The position numbers and the translations under genes are program-made. From JAGOPY01 sp964619555 (lineage in GTDB: Bacteria > Bacteroidota > Bacteroidia > Bacteroidales > JAGOPY01), in NCBI GenBank assembly GCA_964619555.1, contig CAZUDV010000002.1, positions 186,001 through 250,000 of the forward strand: a stretch of 64,000 nt of DNA, read 5' to 3'. This document shows, one piece after another, positions 44,447 to 51,234 of this stretch (positions are counted from its first letter, which is position 1; each line of letters begins with the position of its first letter). A model generated the notes under the pieces. That model searched no databases, had not been told where the DNA came from, and worked only from the letters and a program-made list of their open reading frames with translations.

Positions 44447-44474
44447 GGTTGCTTGTTTTTGGTTTGCGGTTCCT
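44447..44474. repeat. Possible degenerate heptamer repeat
   Basis: GGTTGCT, TGTTTTT, GGTTTGC and GGTTCCT stand in 7-base phase upstream of the DUF47 gene. GGTTTGC is also present in the 14840-14867 repeat. The similarity is weak. Confidence 0.3.
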
Positions 44475-44518
44475 AATATACACTTTTTACCATCTGCCTA
44501 TCAGGTTAGGGTAAGAAA

Positions 44519-45865
44519 TTATTTTTCACCCTGGGATGCTTCATCCGCCTGAATGGTCATTTCAGGGATTTCAGTTCCGTGAGATTTTTTATGAGGTGCA
44601 TGCGGTTCCCAACCTATTGTAAACAGGAGTATGAAAAAACCGATCACGTAAGCAATAATGACGTGCCACCCGCTTTTAAGGTAATTAACAGTATTTTTTG
44701 TCTGGGGATACATATTGGAAAGGGCAACACCGGCCGACGAACCGAACCATATCATCGACCCTCCGAAACCGACCGTGTAGGCCAGAACACCCCAGTCGTA
44801 ACCGCCCTGCTCGAGGCAGAGTTTGGTCAAGGGGATATTATCGAAGACCGCGGAAACAAAACCCAGGATGAATGCAGTTTGCCAGGATGCAGGCGGTAAT
44901 TCTTCAACCGGCATCATAGATGCAATGGTCACCAGCGACATCAGGAACACCGTTCCCTGCCAGGCCTTACGCAACTCGCTCCATGGTGTTTTACGCATCA
45001 ATGCACCGAGCAGGATGGCAATCCACACTCCCAATGCCGGAAAATCAAACAGCACATTAGTGGCAATAGCGCCCACCAGGATCAAACCCACAATGAAGAT
45101 CTTGCCCCAGTCGATCGCATGATTCGTATTGCCATCCTTAACGATCGGCTGGAAACGGTGCTGCTGGGCAGCGCCGATTATTCCAAAAACAAAGAGGGCT
45201 GCGAATGATGCAACATAGGCATGTAGTACCCATCCCGGTTCAACGCCATCGATCCACATCAGGGTGGTGGTGGTATCACCTACCACGCTACCGGCTCCGC
45301 CAGCATTGCTGGCTGCAATGATGGCGGCCAGGTAACCTATGTGAACCTTGCCCTTGAAAACGACCATGGCTATGGTCCCGCCGATCATGGCCGCAGCAAT
45401 GTTATCCAGGAAAGCGGAGAGTATGAATACCATGACGAGCAATACCAGGCCGCCTTTCCAGTCATCCGGCAAGAATTTGGGCAGGATCTCCGGAACTTTT
45501 GATTCTTCAAAATGCTTGGCCAGGATGGCAAACCCGAAGAGGAGCCCCATCAGGTTGAGTAATATTCGCCATTCCCCTTCTTCATGTGCTCCGCCGAAAA
45601 TATGATGCCCCAGGTTGAATCCGGGATCAAAGATGAGTTTGAAAAGGAGCACAGCCGCCAAACCCGTCAATGCCACATACATAGTTTTCTTATGGAAAAC
45701 GGCAACCCCGATCAGGGTCAGGGCAAACAGGATGAATTCAACCCGGATGCCCAAGATGGAGGGAGTCTGGTTTTCACCCGCAGCATAGGAAATTACTGGC
45801 ATCAACGTAAGGACAAACAACGGCAGGAACCACCGCAACAAAGGAATCTTGGTAATTTTACGCAT
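44519..45865 (-). CDS. NhaD/ArsB-like ion transporter (Na+/H+ antiporter type)
   Basis: A 448-residue polytopic inner-membrane protein with about twelve hydrophobic segments after a signal-like first segment. The block 'ASNAGGAGSVVGDTTTTLMW' strongly recalls the NhaD signature, and 'AFLDNIAAAMIGGTIA' and 'VSAVFDNIPLTKLCLEQGG' show the paired 'DNIP'-type motifs of the ion transporter superfamily. Sodium/proton exchange is the likeliest activity; citrate or arsenite transport is less likely. The cytosolic tail is His/Glu-rich. ATG 45865 is chosen because the TTG at 45892 would lie inside the -7 box. Confidence 0.85.
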   Translation of the reverse strand: MRKITKIPLLRWFLPLFVLTLMPVISYAAGENQTPSILGIRVEFILFALTLIGVAVFHKKTMYVALTGLAAVLLFKLIFDPGFNLGHHIFGGAHEEGEWRILLNLMGLLFGFAILAKHFEESKVPEILPKFLPDDWKGGLVLLVMVFILSAFLDNIAAAMIGGTIAMVVFKGKVHIGYLAAIIAASNAGGAGSVVGDTTTTLMWIDGVEPGWVLHAYVASFAALFVFGIIGAAQQHRFQPIVKDGNTNHAIDWGKIFIVGLILVGAIATNVLFDFPALGVWIAILLGALMRKTPWSELRKAWQGTVFLMSLVTIASMMPVEELPPASWQTAFILGFVSAVFDNIPLTKLCLEQGGYDWGVLAYTVGFGGSMIWFGSSAGVALSNMYPQTKNTVNYLKSGWHVIIAYVIGFFILLFTIGWEPHAPHKKSHGTEIPEMTIQADEASQGEK

Positions 45866-45889
45866 ATTCTCTGCATTAAGAATCGCGCG

Positions 45890-45920
45890 CAAAGTTAGAA
45901 GGGAATATGGATTTCACAAA
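45890..45920 (-). promoter_or_regulatory. Promoter of the NhaD-like gene
   Basis: On the minus strand TTTG (45917-45920), a 19-base spacer and TAACTTTG (45890-45897) match the Bacteroidota promoter consensus perfectly, 24 bases before ATG 45865. It decides the start codon of the gene. Confidence 0.8.
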
Positions 45921-46015
45921 ACATTTCAAAAGAACATTTTCTTGGCGCTTCAATAATTTCTGAACAGAACATTGGGCCACGATTAAATGAAAATCCCAGG
46001 CCTGACTGATATCAT

Positions 46016-46402
46016 CTACCTATTGCCGAACCGGCACTGCTGGTTGCCTGCTCCTGGCCGGTGCTGATATCCCATTCCTCTGCAATAGCAATTTCCCCGG
46101 CCCCTCCGGCAATCCGGATTGCACTTTCCGAGATTGCCTTCCCCACGGCGGTCACAGATACCGTCACCGTTGGCATCCACGAAGTTCCGTCCTTTAGCGT
46201 TGTTGTTTTGCATTGTTTCGCGGTTATCGCAGATTCCATTGTTATTTTTATCGACAAACTTTCCAACAGTCTGTGTTTGCACAGTGGTTTGCTTGGTCGT
46301 TTGATCATCAGAAGCAGCCGGATTAGCAGTCTGGGCTAAAACATGTCCGGTTAGAAAAGCTGCAAGCGATGCCGAGAAAATGATTTTGATGAAGTTTTTC
46401 AT
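46016..46402 (-). CDS. Small secreted Cys-rich protein with calcium-loop-like repeats
   Basis: A 128-residue exported protein with a signal peptide ending 'GHVLAQ'. Two copies of an Asp/Asn loop follow: 'FVDKNNNGICDN' near residue 48 and 'FVDANGDGICDR' near residue 73. They resemble EF-hand or thrombospondin type 3 calcium loops. The C-terminal 40 residues are rich in Cys, Arg and Gly ('GKCNPDCRRGRGNCYCRG'). Metal binding is likely; the role is unknown. It lies between the antiporter and chromate transporter genes on the same strand. Confidence 0.75.
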   Translation of the reverse strand: MKNFIKIIFSASLAAFLTGHVLAQTANPAASDDQTTKQTTVQTQTVGKFVDKNNNGICDNRETMQNNNAKGRNFVDANGDGICDRRGEGNLGKCNPDCRRGRGNCYCRGMGYQHRPGAGNQQCRFGNR

Positions 46403-46475
46403 AGCTGATGTTTTTAAGTTCTGTCTTAATTACGTCCCATGAATGGAAAACTTTCAATTTGAGGAATTTCCTGCC

Positions 46476-47606
46476 TCAAATCAAATTCAATACATAACCC
46501 AAACCCGCGCCACCGATCACAATCCAGGCACTGCTGACCTTCCTTATCCCGAACACGGCAACCAGGCTGATCGCTGCAATGGTAATGGTCCGCCAATCGG
46601 TAATGGCATCTTTCCCCATCTGATAACAAACAGCTAAAATAATAGCAACTGAAGCCATATTGACTGCATCTATAAATGCAGAAGCAAGTTTCGAGTTGCG
46701 GATCCTGCGCACCAGCGGATTAAGCAAAGCGACGAAAATGAACGACGGCAGGAAGATTCCGGTAGTTGCCAGCAATGCTCCTTTGAAATTATCGATCTGG
46801 TATCCAATGAATGTTACCGATGAAAACAAAGGTCCGGGAGTGAACTGGCCGACAGCGATGGCATCCATCAATTGCTGCCGGTCGATGATACCTGTCCGGA
46901 CAAGTTCGGTATCAAGAAAAGCAAACAAAACATAACCACTTCCATAAAGTAAGGCACCTATTTTCAAAAAGGTGAAGAATAAGCCAGCGTGGCTAATGCT
47001 CAATAAACCAAACCCGGAAATATTTAAGATAGGTAAGTGAAGGAAAGCCTGCATGGAATTTATTTTCCTGTTTCTCACAATGAAAAGCATAACAGCAATC
47101 AGGCCCGTCCCGAACAATGTATAGATCTCATTGAACCCGAATAAGGAAGCGAGGAGTGCAATTATGCCTAAAATACCTAGTTCAAAGCTTTTTAATGATT
47201 TTCGTGCGAGCGGGTAAACGGCAGCCAGGATAATGGCAATGATGGCTGGTTTTACACCATAGACAAAAGGTTGAACCTGTGGTAATTGGCCATAATTCTT
47301 GTACAAAACCGCAAAAATCCCGGTGATGATCACTGCAGGAAGGATAAAACACAGACCGGCTACTACCAGGCCTTTCCAGCCTGCTCTCACGTGTCCAAGA
47401 TGCATCGTCATTTCAGTGCTGTTCGGCCCTGGAATCAGGTTGATTGCCCCCAACAAATCCAGGAAATGTTGGTCGTCCATCCACTTTCGCTTCCTGACCA
47501 CTTCCTCCCTCATCATGGCAATATGAGCAGCTGGGCCACCGAAACCGATGGTTCCAAGCTTCAAGAACAATTTTGCCAGTTCAAGTAATTTATACTGAGT
47601 TTCCAT
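46476..47606 (-). CDS. chrA: Chromate transporter, ChrA family
   Basis: A 376-residue long-chain CHR protein with two homologous halves. The first has 'GTIGFGGPAAHIAMMREEVV' and 'GAINLIPGPNSTEM'. The second has 'LKIGALLYGSGYVLFAFLD' and 'AVGQFTPGPLFSSVTFIG'. About ten hydrophobic segments are visible. ChrA exports chromate with proton exchange, but many homologues have other or unknown substrates. It appears to be a single-gene unit. Confidence 0.92.
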   Translation of the reverse strand: METQYKLLELAKLFLKLGTIGFGGPAAHIAMMREEVVRKRKWMDDQHFLDLLGAINLIPGPNSTEMTMHLGHVRAGWKGLVVAGLCFILPAVIITGIFAVLYKNYGQLPQVQPFVYGVKPAIIAIILAAVYPLARKSLKSFELGILGIIALLASLFGFNEIYTLFGTGLIAVMLFIVRNRKINSMQAFLHLPILNISGFGLLSISHAGLFFTFLKIGALLYGSGYVLFAFLDTELVRTGIIDRQQLMDAIAVGQFTPGPLFSSVTFIGYQIDNFKGALLATTGIFLPSFIFVALLNPLVRRIRNSKLASAFIDAVNMASVAIILAVCYQMGKDAITDWRTITIAAISLVAVFGIRKVSSAWIVIGGAGLGYVLNLI

Positions 47607-48108
47607 ACCTGTACCAACCGAATGATTACCATCGGCGATTAAAATAAGAAATAAAAAATCACCGTTTGCCGACTAAAATCGGAATTTGCTTTTTTATTGC
47701 CAAAACATGCAAATTAACAGCCTTAATATTCTCAATTTTATACCATCCCAGTAAAAACCTAACATTAATTCAACAATCAGGGTGCAACACCCAGGTGTGG
47801 ATGGCTTTGACATTGTCCACGCTTCAATAGAACACCTGAGAATTTTGTTTCATCTTCCTGAATACCAACTAAGTTCTCCAGCTAATTCTTTACATGAATG
47901 CACCTCTTCCAAAGCATTTTCGAAATTTAGGGTCAGACGGACCGACTATAATGAAATACTATATTAGTGATGAAATTTATAATCAAGTAGTAATGATTAA
48001 AAAAAAAATTATCCCGTTAAATGTCGATTGAATAATATCCGAACTTTATTCATCAAAAGGAGGATCCCTGCTGACTCTAAAGATTTACCTTTAACCAATT
48101 CGATTGAC
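47607..48108. other. Intergenic region, no gene recognised
   Basis: A 500-base A/T-rich gap between divergent chrA and the DcaP-like gene. An open frame beginning GTG 47782 (about 60 codons) has no resemblance that I recognise and no clear start signals. A TACCTTTA box at 48086-48093 is a weak -7 candidate for the porin gene. Confidence 0.4.
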
Positions 48109-49302
48109 ATGAAGCTCTTTACCATTGCCCTGCTGATATTTTTATGGGTCCATTTGACCTTCGCGCAGGAACAAAAAACCGCAGAAGTCCTGATATATGG
48201 ACAAGTGATGACCGATGCAGGGTATAACTTTAACCAGGTCAATCCGGATTTTTGGGATGTGATGCGTCCCACACAGCTACCATCATACAAGAATGAATAT
48301 GGAACAGATGGGAATGTTTTTTTCTCCGTACGCCAGAGCATGTTTGGTTTCTGGGGCTATATTCCCACTTCAAAAGGCGAATTGAAGGTCCGCTTTGCAT
48401 TTGACCTGTTCGGGGTGGGGCCAAATACGGGCCAGACCACTTTTCATATGCTCTACGCATGGATGGAGTGGAGGAATATTGGCGCAGGTTGGACATGGAG
48501 CCAGTTTTGCGATTATGAGATCTGGCCGGGCATCGTTGAATACTGGGGGCCTGTAGGAATGTCGTTGTGCAAAAATGTAATTGTCCGATACAGTCCCATA
48601 GTGGGTAAAAACCGCCTTTCCATTGCACTGGAACGCCCGGGGGCCAGCGCCGACCAGGGCATTTACCGCGACCGAATCGAACTGGAAGATGTAGCCCCGA
48701 AATTCTCCCTGCCCGATTTGACGGCTGAGTTCCGTATGACCCGTGACTGGGGCTACGTGGAACTGGCTGGTGTATTGCGCAGGATCAAATGGGAGGACCA
48801 GGGCACAGATGCTTATGACCTGAGCGGCGAGGCCATCGGCTGGGGGTTTAATCTGAGCTCGATCCTTAAGCTTGGGAAAAAAGATGCCTTCAAGGGCGGG
48901 ATCATTACAGGGAAAGCTATACAAAACCTCATGAATGATGCTCCCACAGATATCGGTGTCGAGAATAACTTCAACGATACCCTTACACCTGTTAAAGGGG
49001 TGCCCCTGCCATTGGTCAGCTTCTCAACTTACCTGGACCACCGTTGGAGCGCAAAATTCAGCAGTTCGATCGGATACTCGGCCATCTTTACCGGCAATTC
49101 GGATGCCCAGGAAGCCGATGCCTTCCGCCAGGGCCATTATGCCAGTGCAAACCTGCTCTACTATCCAATGGAGAACTTGATGGCCGGGCTCGAATTACAA
49201 TGGATCCGGCGAAATAATTATAACGATGGGTGGGCATCCATGGCTACCAAGATCCAGGTCTCGTTCAGGTATAATTTCTCAGTGAACCTGCACAAACACT
49301 GA
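48109..49302 (+). CDS. DcaP-like outer-membrane porin
   Basis: A 397-residue exported barrel. A signal peptide ('LLIFLWVHLTFAQ') is followed by 'VLIYGQVMTDAGYNFN' and 'FFSVRQSMFGFWGYIPT', the opening strands of the DcaP-like trimeric porin family, ending with 'QVSFRYNFSVNLHKH'. DcaP porins pass dicarboxylates and other small anions. The upstream ATG candidates add a non-signal-like leader, so ATG 48109 is used. It is a single gene followed by the tRNA-repeat region. Confidence 0.85.
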   Translation: MKLFTIALLIFLWVHLTFAQEQKTAEVLIYGQVMTDAGYNFNQVNPDFWDVMRPTQLPSYKNEYGTDGNVFFSVRQSMFGFWGYIPTSKGELKVRFAFDLFGVGPNTGQTTFHMLYAWMEWRNIGAGWTWSQFCDYEIWPGIVEYWGPVGMSLCKNVIVRYSPIVGKNRLSIALERPGASADQGIYRDRIELEDVAPKFSLPDLTAEFRMTRDWGYVELAGVLRRIKWEDQGTDAYDLSGEAIGWGFNLSSILKLGKKDAFKGGIITGKAIQNLMNDAPTDIGVENNFNDTLTPVKGVPLPLVSFSTYLDHRWSAKFSSSIGYSAIFTGNSDAQEADAFRQGHYASANLLYYPMENLMAGLELQWIRRNNYNDGWASMATKIQVSFRYNFSVNLHKH

Positions 49303-49349
49303 CCTGACTCTTTCAAAGAAATAGCATAACAGCCGGAGGTCGTCTTCAT

Positions 49350-49365
49350 TCCCGAGGACTCGGGA
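49350..49365. repeat. Palindrome TCCCGAGGACTCGGGA
   Basis: A 7-bp stem TCCCGAG/CTCGGGA around GA, followed by CAGGCATTCTA, which is identical to part of the tRNA-Asp gene (minus strand). It marks the left edge of the tRNA-derived region. The same palindrome type recurs at 49710, 49738, 50200 and 50439. Confidence 0.8.
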
Positions 49366-49383
49366 CAGGCATTCTAAAGCAAC

Positions 49384-49647
49384 CTATCGATCCCTTTGAT
49401 GATCTGACATAATCAATCTGACAATAAAATCCCGGCTTTTCTGCTCCTTGATGAACCGCTCCCGTCTGATTGCTTCGCCTTTATTGGCAAACTGTTCCAT
49501 ATATACAATCTTCCAGGGTTGCTTTCTCGATGTATATCCTGTCCTGGATTCATTGTGCTTGATTAGTCGAATCCCAGGATTTGCCGAATAACCAATGTAA
49601 AAGCTTCCATCAGCTTCACTTTCCAAAATATAGACATAATAGATCAT
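49384..49647 (-). CDS. GIY-YIG nuclease domain protein (copy A)
   Basis: An 87-residue single-domain GIY-YIG protein of the UvrC-N/YhbQ-like group. The signature is 'YYVYILESEADGSFYIGYS', with 'RLIKHNESRTGYTSRKQPW' and the closing catalytic Glu region 'KGEAIRRERFIKEQKSRDF'. Such short proteins are presumed nucleases; cellular roles are largely unknown. The second ATG (49647) is used because the first (49671) lies inside the terminator stem. The protein is identical to that encoded at 49772. Upstream lies a broken tRNA-Asp remnant. Confidence 0.88.
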   Translation of the reverse strand: MIYYVYILESEADGSFYIGYSANPGIRLIKHNESRTGYTSRKQPWKIVYMEQFANKGEAIRRERFIKEQKSRDFIVRLIMSDHQRDR

Positions 49648-49653
49648 GGTAGG

Positions 49654-49692
49654 AAAATAAAAAACCTTCATAGAAACGAATCTATGAAGGTT
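49654..49692 (-). terminator. tRNA-type terminator (copy A)
   Basis: An 11-bp perfect stem, AACCTTCATAG with CTATGAAGGTT (49663-49692), 8-base loop, then on the minus strand a T-run. It is identical to the terminator of the real tRNA-Asp gene at 50042-50080, here following a tRNA remnant. Confidence 0.85.
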
Positions 49693-49700
49693 GGGGGCTG

Positions 49701-49764
49701 CGGTCTGGATCCCGAGACCTCGGGAAACCCGCGACCTTCCCGAGTACTCGGGACAGGCATTCTA
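49701..49764 (-). pseudogene. tRNA-Asp remnant with two hairpin arms replaced by palindromes
   Basis: Read on the minus strand, it keeps TAGAATGCCTG (end of the D arm), AGGTCGCGGGTT (variable loop and start of the T arm) and TCCAGACCGC (3' acceptor strand) of tRNA-Asp. The anticodon arm is replaced by TCCCGAGTACTCGGGA (49738-49753) and most of the T arm by a second palindrome (49710-49725). The 5' acceptor and most of the D arm are missing, replaced by the end of the copy B GIY-YIG gene. It cannot encode a working tRNA. Confidence 0.75.
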
Positions 49765-49771
49765 AGACAGC

Positions 49772-50035
49772 CTATCGATCCCTTTGATGATCTGACATAA
49801 TCAATCTGACAATAAAATCCCGGCTTTTCTGCTCCTTGATGAACCGCTCCCGTCTGATTGCTTCGCCTTTATTGGCAAACTGTTCCATATATACAATCTT
49901 CCAGGGTTGCTTTCTCGATGTATATCCTGTCCTGGATTCATTGTGCTTGATTAGTCGAATCCCAGGATTTGCCGAATAACCAATGTAAAAGCTTCCATCA
50001 GCTTCACTTTCCAAAATATAGACATAATAGATCAT
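49772..50035 (-). CDS. GIY-YIG nuclease domain protein (copy B)
   Basis: Identical in protein sequence to the 49384 gene: 87 residues with the GIY-YIG signature 'YYVYILESEADGSFYIGYS' and catalytic Glu near the C-terminus. It lies directly downstream of the intact tRNA-Asp gene and its terminator, on the same strand. ATG 50035 is used, since the ATG 24 bases upstream is part of the terminator stem. Expression would need readthrough of the terminator or an unseen promoter. I recall small GIY-YIG genes next to RNA genes in other Bacteroidota, but this has not been checked. Confidence 0.88.
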   Translation of the reverse strand: MIYYVYILESEADGSFYIGYSANPGIRLIKHNESRTGYTSRKQPWKIVYMEQFANKGEAIRRERFIKEQKSRDFIVRLIMSDHQRDR

Positions 50036-50041
50036 GGTAGG

Positions 50042-50080
50042 AAAATAAAAAACCTTCATAGAAACGAATCTATGAAGGTT
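50042..50080 (-). terminator. Terminator of tRNA-Asp
   Basis: AACCTTCATAG and CTATGAAGGTT (50051-50080) form a perfect 11-bp stem with an 8-base loop, 8 bases after the tRNA 3' end, followed on the minus strand by TTTTATTTT. Confidence 0.9.
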
Positions 50081-50088
50081 GGGGGCTG

Positions 50089-50163
50089 CGGTCTGGACGG
50101 GACTCGAACCCGCGACCTCCTGCGTGACAGGCAGGCATTCTAACCAAGCTGAACTACCAGACC
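50089..50163 (-). tRNA. tRNA-Asp (GTC)
   Basis: A 75-base intact cloverleaf on the minus strand. The acceptor stem GGTCTGG/CCAGACC is perfect, the D arm is normal, the anticodon stem CCTGC/GCAGG encloses CTGTCAC with anticodon GTC, and the T arm has GCGGGTTCGAGTCCCGT. The discriminator base is G and CCA is not encoded. It is the only complete tRNA in the window. A tandem array of its own 5' half lies immediately upstream, and a terminator lies downstream. Confidence 0.95.
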
Positions 50164-50486
50164 AATATGTTTAAGAACGAGGTGCTCAACCCGCGACCTT
50201 CCCGAGTACTCGGGACAGGCATTCTAACCAAGCTGAACTACCAGACCAATATGTTTAAGAACGAGGTGCTNNNNNNNNNNNNNNNNNNNNNNNNNNNNNN
50301 NNNNNNNNNNNNNNNNNNNNNNNNNNNNNNNNNNNNNNNNNNNNNNNNNNNNNNNNNNNNNNNNNNNNNNCAGGCATTCTAACCAAGCTGAACTACCAGA
50401 CCAATATGTTTAAGAACGAGGTGCTCAACCCGCGACCTTCCCGAGTACTCGGGACAGGCATTCTAACCAAGCTGAACTACCAGACC
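50161..50486 (-). repeat. 84-bp tandem array of tRNA-Asp 5'-half units
   Basis: On the minus strand each unit reads: GGTCTGG acceptor strand, D arm and GAATGCCTG of tRNA-Asp (32 bases; copies at 50216-50247, 50371-50402, 50455-50486), then the palindrome TCCCGAGTACTCGGGA in place of the anticodon arm, then AGGTCGCGGGTT of the T arm, then a 24-base spacer ending TTCTTAAACATATT. The period is 84 bases (50161 to 50245, and 50400 to 50484). At least three units are visible, and the assembly gap interrupts the array, so the true number is unknown. Confidence 0.85.
50271..50370. other. Assembly gap (100 N)
   Basis: One hundred N's inside the 84-bp array. The spacing across the gap (50245 to 50400, 155 bases) is not a multiple of 84, so the gap length is a placeholder rather than a measurement. 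Confidence 0.95.
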
Positions 50487-50511
50487 AATATGTTTAAGAA
50501 CTTTGAGCGTG

Positions 50512-50519
50512 CAAAATTA
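50512..50519 (-). promoter_or_regulatory. -7 box upstream of the tRNA-Asp array
   Basis: TAATTTTG on the minus strand, a perfect TAnnTTTG match, lies 25 bases before the first half-tRNA unit. No copy of such a box is present inside the repeat units, so transcription of tRNA-Asp would run through the whole array. No clear -33 TTTG is visible. Confidence 0.5.
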
Positions 50520-50654
50520 ATATTTTTTACCAATCATTTTAATTAATTGAAAATTTTTATCATCCCATAGTAGGTCTATCTGTCCGACCTCTTCAGGAAT
50601 CCATTAAATAACATTAAAAATCTAAGATCTATTGTATTTGCTTATTTTTGCCGT

Positions 50655-51032
50655 ATGAAAGTATGGATCCGATCAGTACTGTCGTCAACCTTTTGCCTGA
50701 TCTTTTGGGTATCGACCTTACTTTATTATTATACCCCTTATACCGGTCAGGCAATTAATCCTGATCAATTTCAGGAACCGGACGACAGCACATTGATGTT
50801 GTATTCCCAGAATCTGTATTGCGTGCTTTCTTTTAGCGAAACCCATGCAAGGGAGCTTTCCAGGCTTCCTTCTCCTCATTTGAAAAGTTTTTCGGTTTAT
50901 ACGACTGTCTGTAGTAAAGTAACCGACTTTTCCCTGGTCATTCAATTTGCCAGGTCCTTGAAAAGTAACATTTTTATTAGGGAACTCCTCGAAGAACCTG
51001 ACATAATATTTCCTTTCCACTATTTCTGGTAA
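50655..51032 (+). CDS. Hypothetical protein with N-terminal membrane/signal segment
   Basis: A 125-residue protein that I do not recognise. Residues 6-28 are hydrophobic ('VLSSTFCLIFWVSTLLYYYT') and could be a signal anchor. The rest is polar with scattered Phe/Tyr, two cysteines in the soluble part (residues 56 and 86) and an aromatic end 'FPFHYFW'. It starts at ATG 50655, just after an A/T-rich region. Coding is supported by an unbroken frame and normal codon use, but no function can be given. Confidence 0.6.
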   Translation: MKVWIRSVLSSTFCLIFWVSTLLYYYTPYTGQAINPDQFQEPDDSTLMLYSQNLYCVLSFSETHARELSRLPSPHLKSFSVYTTVCSKVTDFSLVIQFARSLKSNIFIRELLEEPDIIFPFHYFW

Positions 51033-51136
51033 TCCTACGTGTCATTTTGACTTTCAGCAATTTTCACTGTACATGATTCGGGTAAACAGTTCAATCTGTC
51101 ATTTGCCCAATTGGTTTAACGATTAATCGAATTTCC

Positions 51137-51226
51137 ATGAATACTGGGGTTATTATCATCGGAGTTGTGATGATCATACTATTTGTAGTGCCAATCATCA
51201 TTTTTTCCAGAAAAAAATCAAAATAG
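51137..51226 (+). CDS. 29-residue single-pass membrane protein
   Basis: ATG 51137 to TAG 51224 encodes a hydrophobic segment of about 20 residues (starts 'MNTGVIIIGVVMIILF') followed by a basic tail 'FSRKKSK'. This is the standard form of a bacterial membrane microprotein. The stop is 9 bases from the end of the convergent channel gene. No homologue can be named with confidence. It is too small to be certain without comparative data. Confidence 0.5.
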   Translation: MNTGVIIIGVVMIILFVVPIIIFSRKKSK

Positions 51227-51234
51227 CGATTTTC

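Larger units (their letters stand above)
49383..50097. repeat. Direct duplication of 327 bp (388-bp period) carrying the GIY-YIG gene
   Basis: Bases 49383-49709 and 49771-50097 appear identical by eye. Each copy contains a GIY-YIG gene, the tRNA terminator hairpin and the 3' acceptor strand of tRNA-Asp. They are separated by a 61-base piece containing two palindromes and tRNA fragments. Identity over the whole length means a recent duplication, or an assembly error in a repeat-rich place. Confidence 0.85.

Noticed and set aside
47782..47967. Possible 62-codon gene between chrA and the porin
   Set aside because: GTG start, no promoter or family resemblance, and not overlapped by any conserved sequence; more likely non-coding.
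49383..50163. Group I intron or homing intron within tRNA-Asp
   Set aside because: A GIY-YIG gene near a tRNA suggests this, but the intact tRNA has no insertion and the remnants lack intron core sequence.
50167..50382. Plus-strand open frame running through the gap
   Set aside because: It reads across N's and consists of the tRNA-derived repeat in the wrong strand; it is not a gene.
50161..50486. CRISPR array
   Set aside because: The repeats are contiguous 84-bp units without variable spacers, and their content is tRNA-Asp sequence. No cas gene is nearby.
49350..50486. Insertion sequence or transposon
   Set aside because: No transposase, no terminal inverted repeats flanking the region as a unit, and no target-site duplication could be identified.
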